Assembly: GCA_001817635.1 (NCBI GenBank)
Contig: MHIS01000014.1
Location: forward strand, 1 to 18,646
Source: Candidatus Colwellbacteria bacterium GWA2_46_10
GTDB taxonomy: Bacteria; Patescibacteriota; Minisyncoccia; UBA6257; Colwellbacteraceae
Reading direction: 5' to 3'
DNA: 18,646 bases
Shown: one piece after another, positions 7,948 to 15,554 of the stretch
How positions within the stretch are numbered: position 1 is the stretch's first letter
Layout of the letters: each line of letters opens with the position of its first letter
Made by a program: the position numbers and the translations under genes
Notes under the pieces: model-generated
The model's database searches: none
What the model was told of the DNA's origin: nothing
What the model saw: only the letters and a program-made list of their open reading frames with translations

Positions 7948-8394
7948 ATGGGAAATTCGTCCTATTCTCTTATCTCAGAAACAATTGAGACTGGCTCAGT
8001 CTACTACTATGAGGAGAAAGAGCTCTCTTCAAGTGAGCCCCACTACTTCATTGTTTTGAACATAAATCCTCGTAGTGAGGGAACTCTAATACTTGCCTGT
8101 GTTTCTTCGAAAGTTAAGAAAAGAAAGCGGATTGCCAAATCTCTTGGATTTCCAGGAAGAACTTTGGTTGTGGTATCGCCATCGGAGTATCCGATATTCG
8201 ATACGGAAAGCGTGATAGATTGCAACAGGACTTTTGAGAGAACTATTCAATCATTAGCAGACAAGTTGGAAAAGAAACAGCTTAAGATATGTAAAATTTT
8301 GATGCCGAAAGAAATTGTCCAAAAGCTCATAAGCGGGACGCTGGCGAGCAACCAGACATCCGAGGGGGTTAGAAAAATACTTCTGGGGATTTAG
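7948..8394 (+). CDS. Putative toxin of the PanAT module (possibly PemK/MazF-like)
   Basis: 148 aa, 18 nt after the Panacea gene, no visible SD. I recognise no certain domain. The N-terminus has ETGSVYYY (14-21), HYFIVLNIN (32-40) and LILACVSSKVKK (48-58), a beta-rich order resembling the SH3-like barrel of MazF/PemK toxins (a turn with Gly, then an IVL strand, then a strand ending in Ser/Thr-Ser). SEYPIFDTESVIDCNR (79-94) follows, then a helical C-terminus ending in a conserved-looking LMPKEIVQKLISG segment. The toxin role is inferred from position next to a DUF4065 gene; the fold assignment is weak. Other explanations are a non-toxin partner or a different nuclease fold. Confidence 0.6.
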   Translation: MGNSSYSLISETIETGSVYYYEEKELSSSEPHYFIVLNINPRSEGTLILACVSSKVKKRKRIAKSLGFPGRTLVVVSPSEYPIFDTESVIDCNRTFERTIQSLADKLEKKQLKICKILMPKEIVQKLISGTLASNQTSEGVRKILLGI

Positions 8395-8432
8395 GCAATC
8401 CACAGATGAGGAGCGGTCAAGCCCAGATTGCC
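8394..8432. terminator. Hairpin after the putative toxin gene (weak terminator candidate)
   Basis: GGCAATC (8394-8400) pairs with GATTGCC (8426-8432), a 7-bp stem with a 25-nt loop that begins at the last base of the toxin stop codon. It sits between convergent genes. There is no clear T-tract, so it may be a stabilising or attenuating hairpin rather than an intrinsic terminator. Confidence 0.35.
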
Positions 8433-8461
8433 CAATTCTCGTGATATTTCTACCTAATCCA

Positions 8462-8491
8462 GAGTTCTGAACTCGTCCAATAGAGGGAGCA
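8462..8491 (+). repeat. Dispersed repeat, copy B
   Basis: 30-nt copy starting GAGTTCTGAACTCG and ending AATAGAGGGAGCA; about 22 of 30 positions match copy D by hand alignment. Its left part GAGTTC-T-GAACTC is a perfect palindrome with a single centre base. It lies between the toxin gene and the 3' end of the convergent 176-aa gene. Confidence 0.5.
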
Positions 8492-8500
8492 GGCTTGTTT

Positions 8501-9031
8501 TTATTGTAAGTCTCTCCCCATCTCTAGGTAGGCCTCTTTACATATTTTAGACAGCTGTATTCTGAATGCCAGATATCCCCCCTGTGCCCCTCGATTAATT
8601 TTAAGAACTTTGGAGACTTGTTCCCACAAGATCTCGCTTTCACCCACATTGCTATGTTCTAACCGTTTAATTTTTTCTTCTAGCCCTTGCTTTGGGGTAT
8701 TCAAAATTTCGGCGAGCGTCGCTTTACTTTCTTGTCTATCTAACCCGCCCAAATTACCAAGGTCTATCCAGAACCAAATAATCAGTGTTATTAATAATTC
8801 ATCGGCATCCCTACGCTCATAGTTCTTAACTACTTTTATAAGATTTCCCTGCTCTGGTTTAAAAAAATAATCGATGACCCTGTTCGCCATAAGGCTCAGA
8901 AAACCAGCGAAGACTATGCTTAGATGCGGGTCTTTTATATTCTCTATTCTTTTTGCAATATCGTTTTGGGCTGGTACAAAAACCTTATTAAAATGTGAGA
9001 TGTTCCCACTTAAAGCATCAACCAAGCCCAT
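8501..9031 (-). CDS. Unrecognised 176-aa alpha-helical protein
   Basis: No family recognised. The sequence is rich in predicted amphipathic helices. Residues about 36-62 are fairly hydrophobic (a Leu/Met/Ala-rich stretch before DYFFKPEQG), and LLITLIIWFWIDLG around 79-92 could be a buried helix or a short membrane segment. The middle (100-135) is charged, with a possible short coiled coil (EEKIKRLEHS). It is on the opposite strand to its neighbours and flanked by repeat copies B and C. A perfect TATAAT lies 7 nt before its ATG and supports this start and a leaderless transcript. It could be a stand-alone defence or stress gene, but nothing in the sequence proves this. Confidence 0.6.
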   Translation of the reverse strand: MGLVDALSGNISHFNKVFVPAQNDIAKRIENIKDPHLSIVFAGFLSLMANRVIDYFFKPEQGNLIKVVKNYERRDADELLITLIIWFWIDLGNLGGLDRQESKATLAEILNTPKQGLEEKIKRLEHSNVGESEILWEQVSKVLKINRGAQGGYLAFRIQLSKICKEAYLEMGRDLQ

Positions 9032-9038
9032 ACATCAG

Positions 9039-9044
9039 ATTATA
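9039..9044 (-). promoter_or_regulatory. -10 box of the 176-aa gene (leaderless type)
   Basis: On the minus strand the hexamer is a perfect TATAAT, separated by exactly 7 nt from the ATG at 9031. A start site at the normal distance would coincide with the A of the ATG. No SD and no good -35 are seen. Confidence 0.55.
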
Positions 9045-9052
9045 CTCCCAAG

Positions 9053-9082
9053 TAGGTTCTAACATTGTTCACTAGGGGGTCA
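9053..9082 (+). repeat. Dispersed repeat, copy C
   Basis: TAGGTTCTAAC, a short variable part, then ACTAGGGGG. It shares TAGGTTCTAAC and TAGGGGG in the same spacing with copy D, 55 nt downstream. It lies just upstream of the promoter of the minus-strand 176-aa gene. Confidence 0.55.
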
Positions 9083-9107
9083 CGTTTCTAGAGTTAAAGC
9101 CCTGAAA

Positions 9108-9138
9108 TAGGTTCTAACGTCGTCTATTAGGGGGAGCA
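9108..9138 (+). repeat. Dispersed repeat, copy D
   Basis: TAGGTTCTAACGTCG, then TCTATTAG and GGGGAGCA. It is the fullest version of the family and a tandem partner of copy C. It precedes the GC-rich zinc-ribbon gene. Confidence 0.55.
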
Positions 9139-9186
9139 TTGTCTTGACTAATAGCATTATGTGTGGTTCCCTTACCCTACGTACCT

Positions 9187-9194
9187 AAGGAGGG
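9187..9194 (+). promoter_or_regulatory. Strong Shine-Dalgarno site of the zinc-ribbon gene
   Basis: AAGGAGGG followed by TGAT is close to a full anti-SD complement and ends 9 nt before the ATG at 9204. It stands out because most starts in this window have no SD. Confidence 0.7.
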
Positions 9195-9203
9195 TGATAC
9201 CGC

Positions 9204-9416
9204 ATGATGTCCTCAGAGAGCAGGACGTGTAACGAGTGTGACTATCCAGTGACCTATCACTGGATCTGGGATGCTCACGATCCCGCGCCCGTGACGCAGT
9301 TCACCGCGAAGATCATCGTTGGCAAGTCGCGGGGACTCTATGGGGTCATGGACCGCTGTCCGCAATGCGAAGCCGTGCTGACGCTTGACAGTACGACGAA
9401 GGTTGGAAACGACTGA
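9204..9416 (+). CDS. Small zinc-ribbon-like protein (70 aa)
   Basis: 70 aa with two CxxC pairs, C9/C12 (CNEC) and C52/C55 (CPQC), the spacing of a zinc ribbon or knuckle. Between them is a mixed beta segment including VTQFTAKIIVGK. The function is unknown; zinc binding is inferred from the four cysteines. The gene is visibly richer in G+C than its neighbours, uses codons such as CGC and GCG, has a near-perfect SD and is followed at once by a strong GC-rich hairpin with a T-run. Together these suggest an independent, perhaps transferred, one-gene unit. A second ATG follows directly at 9207. Confidence 0.7.
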   Translation: MMSSESRTCNECDYPVTYHWIWDAHDPAPVTQFTAKIIVGKSRGLYGVMDRCPQCEAVLTLDSTTKVGND

Positions 9417-9424
9417 TACCACAC

Positions 9425-9482
9425 GCCGCCGATGACTGGGAGGGCCGTCTCAACAGACGACGCTCTCACGAGGCGGCTTTTC
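9425..9482 (+). terminator. Intrinsic terminator / multi-stem hairpin after the zinc-ribbon gene
   Basis: The outer stem GCCGCC (9425-9430) pairs with GGCGGC (9472-9477) and is followed by TTTT. Nested inside are GGGAG pairing with CTCTC and an inner CGTCT-CAA-CAGACG-like hairpin (about 9446-9459). The long, layered stem plus T-run is a convincing rho-independent terminator, larger than usual. Confidence 0.75.
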
Positions 9483-9580
9483 CCATTTTTAGGTTTATAG
9501 ATACCAATACTTTCTCCAAACCCTTTTCATACTCACTCAATCCACAGCTTTGAGCGTACTTAATAGGAAGTGCCACACAC

Positions 9581-9614
9581 TTGATACTTTGGTACAATTT
9601 GAGTATTGTATAAG
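9581..9614 (+). promoter_or_regulatory. clpB promoter
   Basis: -35 TTGATA (9581-9586), 17-nt spacer, -10 TATTGT (9604-9609). An overlapping TATAAG (9609-9614) lies 5 nt before the ATG. The mRNA leader would be at most a few nt. The 11-mer TTGATACTTTG at the -35 is identical to that of the tRNA promoter at 15385. No CIRCE or CtsR-like operator is visible. Confidence 0.6.
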
Positions 9615-9619
9615 CCAAA

Positions 9620-12256
9620 ATGAACTCTTTTAATCGTTTTACCGTCAAGGCTCAAGAAGCGCTTCAGAAAGCTCAGGACCTGGCTAGCGCCCAAAACCAT
9701 GGGGAATTTAGGGTACTCCACCTTTTGGCTGCTTTGATAGCTGACCACGATTCGTTAGTGAGGCCCATCCTGGAAAAATCGGGGGCGGAGCTTGAATCTT
9801 TAAGTATGCAAATTGACGAGGAGCTACGCAGGCTTCCTAAGATATTCTCCACCGCCTCTATCGGCCAGATATATCTTTCAAGAGAGATTTTGAAGATCAT
9901 AGACCGGGCTGCAAGGAGCGCTATGGCCAACAAAGATGAATTCATTTCCTGCGAACATCTTCTTTTGGGAGTCTTGGAGGTAGACTCCGGCGCCAAAGAG
10001 CTTTTAGAGAACTTGGGAGTAAAGAGAGAAAGCGCTTTGCGTATGATGTCGAAGCTGCGTGGTAGCGCCAAGGTTACCAACGAAAGCCCCGAGGCCACTT
10101 TCCAGGTCTTGGACAAATATGCCATCAACATGACGGATATGGCGAAGGAGGGAAAGCTGGATCCGGTCGTGGGGAGAGAAGAGGAATTGCGCAGAGTAGT
10201 TCAAATCCTTTCTCGCCGCACCAAGAACAACCCGGTTTTGATCGGAGAACCGGGAGTGGGGAAAACCGCCATTGTAGAGGGATTGGCTCAGAGGATAGTA
10301 TCGGGAGATATTCCAGAAACCCTCAAAGGGAAACAGCTAATTGCCTTGGATATAGGATCCTTGATCGCGGGCACAAAGTTCAGAGGTGAGTTCGAGGACA
10401 GGCTCAAGGCCTTTATCAAAGAGATCAAGAACGCCCAAGGAGAAATTATTCTCTTTATTGATGAAATCCACATGATCGTAGGGGCAGGAGCGGCCGAAGG
10501 CGCCGTGGACGCCTCTAACCTTTTGAAACCGGCTCTCGCCCGGGGAGATCTCCACGCCATAGGGGCAACCACAACTAAGGAATACCAGAGATATATGGAG
10601 AAAGATCCTGCCCTGGAGCGCAGGTTCCAACCGGTATTTGTAGAGGAACCGAACATCGAAGACAGCGTTACGATTCTAAGGGGACTCAAGGAAAAGTATG
10701 AACTGCATCACGGCTTGCGCATTAGCGACGATGCCCTGGTGGCGGCAGTAGGTCTTTCCGCAAGGTATATAAGTGACCGGTTCTTGCCGGACAAGGCGGT
10801 GGATGTAGTTGATGAGGCAGCTGCTTCAAGGCGTTTAGAGTCAGAGAGCATGCCTTCAAGTATCAATAAGCTACGCAAACAAATTACTGCCCTGGAGGTG
10901 GAACGAGCGGCTCTGGAGAAAGAAAAAACTTCGACAAAGCGCGCAGGCAGACTTACTGATATAGAAAAAGAACTTGATACGTTGAAAGATGAAAACGAAG
11001 GGCTCTCCGCCAGTTGGGATGCCGAGAAGATGGTTTTCGAGAAGCTAAATGCTCTACGTGAGCAGGTAGATGTTTTGAGGCGCGCAAGAGAGGTGGCCGA
11101 AAGAGACGGAGATCTTACTAGGGTAGCCGAGATAACCTACGGAGAGCTTCCCAAAGCAGAAAAAGAATATGAAACCTACGAGAAGAAATACTTTACCTCA
11201 TCCAAGAAGCGGGACAAGGAGGGGTTCCTCAAACAGGAGGTGGACAAGGAAGACATTGCAGAGGTTATTTCAAAATGGACCGGTATTCCTTTGCAAAACA
11301 TTATGGAGACCGAGGCGGATAAGTTAGTAAGGATAGAAGAAGTTTTGGGAGGAAGGGTTGTGGGACAAGAAGAAGCGATTAGCGCGGTTTCAAGCGCCCT
11401 AAGAAGAGCGCGGGCAGGGCTCGCGCCCATAGATCGTCCCATGGGCTCATTTATGTTCCTGGGGCCAACCGGGGTAGGCAAGACCGAGCTCGCTAAAGCC
11501 CTGGCCCAATTTATGTTCAACGACGATAAAGCGTTAATTAGGATAGACATGTCCGAGTACATGGAGCGCCACGATACCGCTAAGCTTATAGGCTCTCCTC
11601 CTGGATATGTTGGGTTTGATGAAGGTGGACAGCTGACGGAGATAGTGCGCCACCGACCATACAGCTTAATTCTTTTCGATGAGATAGAGAAAGCTCACCC
11701 GGAGGTATTCAATATTCTCTTGCAGGTGCTAGATGCCGGGAGGTTGAAGGATGGTAAAGGGAGAACCGTTAACTTCAAAAATACCATCATTATCATGACG
11801 TCCAATGTGGGAAGCCATCTCTCAAGAGAGATGTCTCGGGTGGGATTTACCGCCGGCACCAAGGCTGAGGTCAAAAAGAAAGAAGACGAATACCGAAAAT
11901 CCATCAAAGAGGAGTTGAGAGAGCGCTTTAAGCCAGAGTTTCTCAACCGCGTGGATGAAGTCATTATCTTCAACTCTCTCAATAGGCCCTCCATTGAGAA
12001 GATCGTGGAAATCCAGTTGCAAGAGTTGATAGAACGTCTCCAGGAAAGAGGAATTAAAGTTATTATAGATGCATCTGCCAAAAAATATATTGCTAAAAAT
12101 GGATTTGACCCTGAATACGGAGCTCGTCCGGTCAAAAGATTGATCCAAAAGATGATTTTAGACCAACTGGCTGATAAGATAATAGGAGGGAAGATTAAAG
12201 ATGGTGGGAAAGTTAAAATTAGCTCTGAAGAGTCCGGTATCACCGTTAGCACTTAG
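9620..12256 (+). CDS. clpB: ClpB-type AAA+ disaggregase with a ClpC-like VGF loop
   Basis: 878 aa. Two Clp-N repeats (1-150), D1 with Walker A GEPGVGKT (209-216) and Walker B LFIDEIH (278-284), a long coiled-coil M-domain (about 410-530) of full ClpB length including the ERDGDLTRVAEITYGELPKAEKEY signature, and D2 with Walker A GPTGVGKT (615-622) and Walker B LILFDE (683-688), then GARPVKRLIQK. ClpB rescues aggregated proteins with DnaK and does not feed ClpP. Unusually, the D2 loop after MTSNVGSHL is lengthened and carries VGF at 741-743, where ClpA, ClpC and ClpX hold their ClpP-docking IGL/VGF tripeptide. The protein may therefore combine both roles or be a ClpC with a ClpB-type M-domain. 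It is followed by a membrane gene overlapping by 56 nt. Confidence 0.92.
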   Translation: MNSFNRFTVKAQEALQKAQDLASAQNHGEFRVLHLLAALIADHDSLVRPILEKSGAELESLSMQIDEELRRLPKIFSTASIGQIYLSREILKIIDRAARSAMANKDEFISCEHLLLGVLEVDSGAKELLENLGVKRESALRMMSKLRGSAKVTNESPEATFQVLDKYAINMTDMAKEGKLDPVVGREEELRRVVQILSRRTKNNPVLIGEPGVGKTAIVEGLAQRIVSGDIPETLKGKQLIALDIGSLIAGTKFRGEFEDRLKAFIKEIKNAQGEIILFIDEIHMIVGAGAAEGAVDASNLLKPALARGDLHAIGATTTKEYQRYMEKDPALERRFQPVFVEEPNIEDSVTILRGLKEKYELHHGLRISDDALVAAVGLSARYISDRFLPDKAVDVVDEAAASRRLESESMPSSINKLRKQITALEVERAALEKEKTSTKRAGRLTDIEKELDTLKDENEGLSASWDAEKMVFEKLNALREQVDVLRRAREVAERDGDLTRVAEITYGELPKAEKEYETYEKKYFTSSKKRDKEGFLKQEVDKEDIAEVISKWTGIPLQNIMETEADKLVRIEEVLGGRVVGQEEAISAVSSALRRARAGLAPIDRPMGSFMFLGPTGVGKTELAKALAQFMFNDDKALIRIDMSEYMERHDTAKLIGSPPGYVGFDEGGQLTEIVRHRPYSLILFDEIEKAHPEVFNILLQVLDAGRLKDGKGRTVNFKNTIIIMTSNVGSHLSREMSRVGFTAGTKAEVKKKEDEYRKSIKEELRERFKPEFLNRVDEVIIFNSLNRPSIEKIVEIQLQELIERLQERGIKVIIDASAKKYIAKNGFDPEYGARPVKRLIQKMILDQLADKIIGGKIKDGGKVKISSEESGITVST

Positions 12257-12920
12257 GGCAACGTTTTTAGCCATAGCTATCTTCTGGCTACGCACAGGAG
12301 ACTTTAGCTTCTTCAAGTTTTTGTTTTTCGGTACGTTATTCATCTTTTTGTATTTAAAGCCAGCCTTAGGAGCGACTAAGTTCATAGTCTCGGCCATAGT
12401 GCTTGGCGTAGTCATTGTTTTTGCTCCCCAGGTAAGCGAATTAGTAGGGTTTTACGTTAACCTCGCCCTCAGCGCTCTAGGCTTCCTTTTGCTTGGCATA
12501 AAGAATTTGATCTTTGTGAGGAGGCAAAATCTCTATTACCTCATGCACCTAGTCTTAATGACCGGGTTGGCAAGTCTCTTCTCCCTTCATTTGATCGCGT
12601 CAATACCCTTTTTTGTACTGGTGTTTTTCCTTTTTAGGGAGTTTTTTACGGTAATGACCCCGGAGAAACCGGAGCTTTTGAGTTTAGTGGCAGCTCTGGA
12701 GGGAATGCTCGTGATGCAAGTCGCTTGGGTAACCTCCTTTTTCCCAACCAGCTTCCTTATCAGTTCAGCGGTATTGGTACTGTTTACGTTCGTTTTCCAC
12801 GATGCCCTCATCCATCATTTTAAGGGTACTTTCTCTAAAGACGTGGCTCTTAGATCCATAGCTATATTCGCGGTGTTGGCGCTCCTGATATTAATTTTGC
12901 CGGTTTGGGGGTTTAAGTAG
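12201..12920 (+). CDS. Polytopic membrane protein, unknown function
   Basis: 239 aa, very hydrophobic, with about seven or eight predicted TM helices (roughly 18-30, 38-53, 60-76, 82-104, 112-147 as one or two, 158-178, 183-199, 217-235). There are few charged residues apart from short loops such as RRQN (107-110) and FHDALIHH (199-206). No family recognised. It starts inside the last 56 nt of clpB in another frame; the start is supported by AGGAGG at 12184-12189, 11 nt before the ATG. The lamin-tail protein follows after 14 nt, so all three are probably one transcript. It could assist membrane placement of the lamin-tail protein, but this is only positional inference. Confidence 0.75.
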   Translation: MVGKLKLALKSPVSPLALRATFLAIAIFWLRTGDFSFFKFLFFGTLFIFLYLKPALGATKFIVSAIVLGVVIVFAPQVSELVGFYVNLALSALGFLLLGIKNLIFVRRQNLYYLMHLVLMTGLASLFSLHLIASIPFFVLVFFLFREFFTVMTPEKPELLSLVAALEGMLVMQVAWVTSFFPTSFLISSAVLVLFTFVFHDALIHHFKGTFSKDVALRSIAIFAVLALLILILPVWGFK

Positions 12921-12934
12921 GATCTGAACAATAA

Positions 12935-15355
12935 ATGCCGGGTAAGGGCTATTGGATATACACGTTTTGGTTAACCTCCATAATAATTGTTGGAATAGGA
13001 GGATTTTTTGTGGGCGGCGCAGAGACTCCTCCTAAATTTTTAGCATCAACAGAAGAGGCTCTATCCAATATGTTTGGTAATAGCAGCGAGGATTTTGTGG
13101 AGGTATTGGATGTGAAGGATTATCCCCAAGAGGCAAAGCAGGAGAATATAAGAACCATAGATGCAGTTGAGGAAGGAGAGGTAGTTTTGGTCGACCAGCC
13201 GATAACTCGGGCAAAAGAGTGCAATCTGGATTCGGATATAGATCCTAAGGTAGGAGCGATCATTATTAACGAGGTAGCCTGGATGGGAGGATTAGAGTCC
13301 CAGGATCTAAACTACAGCGATGAGTGGATAGAGCTTAGAAATACATCGTCCGGGAGTGTGGATATAAGTGGGTGGCAAATTAAAGATGCCAATGGAGATA
13401 TAGAGATAGTTTTTCCCGATGGAACAACAATACCTCCCGGAGGATTTTTTGTGCTGGAAAGAAGCGATGACAACTCGGTTCCGGGGATAATAGCAGATTT
13501 AATATATTCCGGCACCATAGCCAATGAAGATGAATCCCTTAAATTTCTTAACTCTAATTGTGAGCTGGTAGACAAGGTGAACGCTGACCCTAGTTGGCCA
13601 TCCGGGGACAGTACCAACAGACGCACTATGGAAAGATCGGATGACTTGGGGTGGCATACATTTAGTGAGGCCGTGGAAGAGGGTGTGTTGGGTACCCCCA
13701 AAGCCCCAAACAGCAAAGAGGTCAGTGAGGAAGATCCGGAGGTAAAAGAAGAGAATGCGAGCGAGGGTGATTTTAGTCGGTGCGTGGATACTAATGCTAG
13801 TCCAACCAAAGAGATACTTATTAACGAAGTGGCTTGGGCGGGTAGGGCTGATAACACATCCGAGGAATGGATTGAGCTATATAACCCCGGCGGAGATAAA
13901 TCATTGGACGGTTGGCAACTTTTGGATGGAGATCAGTCGATTGCAATTATCTTTACTGAAGAAGATAAAATGGACGACTACTACCTTCTTCGCCGTATCC
14001 TTGCATCGGAAAATCCTGATGGGAATTGGGAGATAGGCGGCGTATCGGCGGATAAAACATATACGGGAGTAATTCAAAACAGCGATGAAAAGCTTCAGCT
14101 ATTCAATAAGAACTGCGTGCTAGTAGATGAGGTGGAGAACGTAGGAACCAATTGGCGAAACATTGGGGGCAGCGCTTCTCCCGAATATAGAACTGCGGAG
14201 AGGACGGACAGTAACGAATGGCACACATACAGCGGTGCAGGAAGTTCGGGAATAATGGGTACTCCAAGAAAGCAAAACAGTGCTCCTCAAGAAAAAACTG
14301 AACAGACCAACTTTTCTAGCGGGGGAGGATCTGGCGGTCAAAGTAGTGAACCGGGAGAAGAGGCATGTTCGCAAGACGATCTCAATGAGCCCACCCGCAC
14401 GGTTTTGATCAATGAAGTGGCCTGGGGAGGAAACGCGTCCTCTACTTCAGATGAATGGATAGAGCTGTCTACGGATATAGACAGAGGGCTACGCCTATCT
14501 GGCTGGCAGCTACTGGACAAAGACAAGGAAATAGAGATCTTTTTGAGCGGAAGGATAGAGGATTATCTTCTCCTGAAACGTATTTTAGTTTCTGAAAGTC
14601 AGGATGGCGTGTATATGGTTGGCACAATCCCAGCGGACATTACGTTCACAGGAACTATCAATAACAGCGAAGAGACCCTAAGACTTTTTGATGCTTCATG
14701 TAACTTAGTGGATGAAGTGGTGGATGTGGGCGTAAATTGGGAAAACATTGGAGGCAGCGCTTCGCCAGACTATAGAAGCGCAGAGAGAGTAGATGTGAAT
14801 AGCTGGGGCACCTACGAAGGAGAAGATAATGTTATGGGTACTCCCAGAGAGAAGAATTCGGTAGTGGTGGAGTCTGGAGAGGAGGATAGCGGCAATGAAG
14901 AAGAGAGTCCTCCGAATGATGATGGGGGTGAAAGCGGGGATGGAGGAGGTGGTGAAGAAGAACCCGTACCAGAAGAACCTGAGGCAACAATAGAGTTGGA
15001 CATAACTAGCGTAATCTACGATGCAGAGGGTGCGGATGAAGGACGGGAAAGGATTGTAATTCAAAACAACAGTACCTCAACAGCAGATATTAGCGGCTTC
15101 TCCGTCCAGTATCTGAAAACCGGGGCGGAGTATACCTCCATATCAAAAAAGAACTTTGAAATGGGGCATCAGATTGATGGTGGTGGGGAATTTGTAGTGG
15201 GTGCCAACTGTACCGGGGTAGTACCCTGCGAGGGGGTCAATATGTCATGGAGCCAAGCTCTAGGAAACGATAGCGGGACGGTATATCTAGTTTCTAATCA
15301 AGAGAACATAGAGAGTGCCGATGACCCCGATATAGTAGATTTCTTGAGCTATTAA
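12935..15355 (+). CDS. Membrane-anchored surface protein with tandem lamin-tail domains
   Basis: 806 aa. An N-terminal hydrophobic helix (about 8-28) is a signal or anchor. Three lamin-tail-domain (LTD) repeats begin with the INEVAW motif near residues 109, 294 and 490, continue through DEWIEL and SGWQL-type strands, and end in G-T-P-x3-N-S. A diverged fourth domain occupies about 688-806 (ITSVIYDAEG..). Linkers are acidic and Ser/Gly/Glu-rich (for example 455-480 and 640-685). Cysteines occur once before each clear repeat (C96 for the first) and once inside it in the pattern C-x-LVD, suggesting disulfides outside the cell. Repeats 2 and 3 are alike even at DNA level (around 14158-14203 and 14741-14787), pointing to internal duplication. 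LTD proteins are frequent in CPR genomes; adhesion or surface function is inferred. Confidence 0.85.
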   Translation: MPGKGYWIYTFWLTSIIIVGIGGFFVGGAETPPKFLASTEEALSNMFGNSSEDFVEVLDVKDYPQEAKQENIRTIDAVEEGEVVLVDQPITRAKECNLDSDIDPKVGAIIINEVAWMGGLESQDLNYSDEWIELRNTSSGSVDISGWQIKDANGDIEIVFPDGTTIPPGGFFVLERSDDNSVPGIIADLIYSGTIANEDESLKFLNSNCELVDKVNADPSWPSGDSTNRRTMERSDDLGWHTFSEAVEEGVLGTPKAPNSKEVSEEDPEVKEENASEGDFSRCVDTNASPTKEILINEVAWAGRADNTSEEWIELYNPGGDKSLDGWQLLDGDQSIAIIFTEEDKMDDYYLLRRILASENPDGNWEIGGVSADKTYTGVIQNSDEKLQLFNKNCVLVDEVENVGTNWRNIGGSASPEYRTAERTDSNEWHTYSGAGSSGIMGTPRKQNSAPQEKTEQTNFSSGGGSGGQSSEPGEEACSQDDLNEPTRTVLINEVAWGGNASSTSDEWIELSTDIDRGLRLSGWQLLDKDKEIEIFLSGRIEDYLLLKRILVSESQDGVYMVGTIPADITFTGTINNSEETLRLFDASCNLVDEVVDVGVNWENIGGSASPDYRSAERVDVNSWGTYEGEDNVMGTPREKNSVVVESGEEDSGNEEESPPNDDGGESGDGGGGEEEPVPEEPEATIELDITSVIYDAEGADEGRERIVIQNNSTSTADISGFSVQYLKTGAEYTSISKKNFEMGHQIDGGGEFVVGANCTGVVPCEGVNMSWSQALGNDSGTVYLVSNQENIESADDPDIVDFLSY

Positions 15356-15356
15356 T

Positions 15357-15430
15357 GCCCTTGCCATTGAAAATAAAGGTAGTTTTGATACTTTGTAAGC
15401 GCATCCTATTAATTTGATTAGGGCAAGGGC
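15357..15430. repeat. Inverted repeat around the tRNA promoter
   Basis: GCCCTTGCC (15357-15365) is the exact reverse complement of GGCAAGGGC (15422-15430), 9 bp, separated by 56 nt. The left arm directly follows the stop of the lamin-tail gene and the right arm overlaps the first two bases of tRNA-Arg. The arms could pair across the promoter region in read-through RNA from upstream. Confidence 0.5.
15385..15412 (+). promoter_or_regulatory. tRNA cluster promoter
   Basis: -35 TTGATA (15385-15390), 16-nt spacer, -10 TATTAA (15407-15412). The start site would lie near 15419, about 10 nt before tRNA-Arg. Confidence 0.55.
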
Positions 15431-15500
15431 CTCCGTAGTGAAATGGATATCACGTCAGGCTTCGAACCTGAAAATGGGGGTTCGAATCCCTCCGGAGGTA
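15429..15500 (+). tRNA. tRNA-Arg(UCG)
   Basis: 72-nt cloverleaf. The acceptor GCCTCCG (15429-15435) pairs with CGGAGGT (15493-15499), with one G-T pair; discriminator A. D-stem GTGA/TCAC. Anticodon stem TCAGG/CCTGA with loop CTTCGAA, anticodon TCG at 15462-15464 reading CGA. T-stem GGGGG/CCCTC with loop TTCGAAT. No encoded CCA. Confidence 0.93.
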
Positions 15501-15554
15501 CAGGTTGACCAAAAGCCGACAGGTCCACTACCTAATTATTAGGGTTCAAGAAGT

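Noticed and set aside
7634..8059. A 141-aa plus-strand frame overlapping both PanAT genes
   Set aside because: It lies in a shifted frame across two well-supported genes and has no recognisable motif or start signal.
9483..9580. CIRCE or CtsR operator upstream of clpB
   Set aside because: No TTAGCACTC/GAGTGCTAA-type inverted repeat or CtsR heptad repeat is visible in this stretch.
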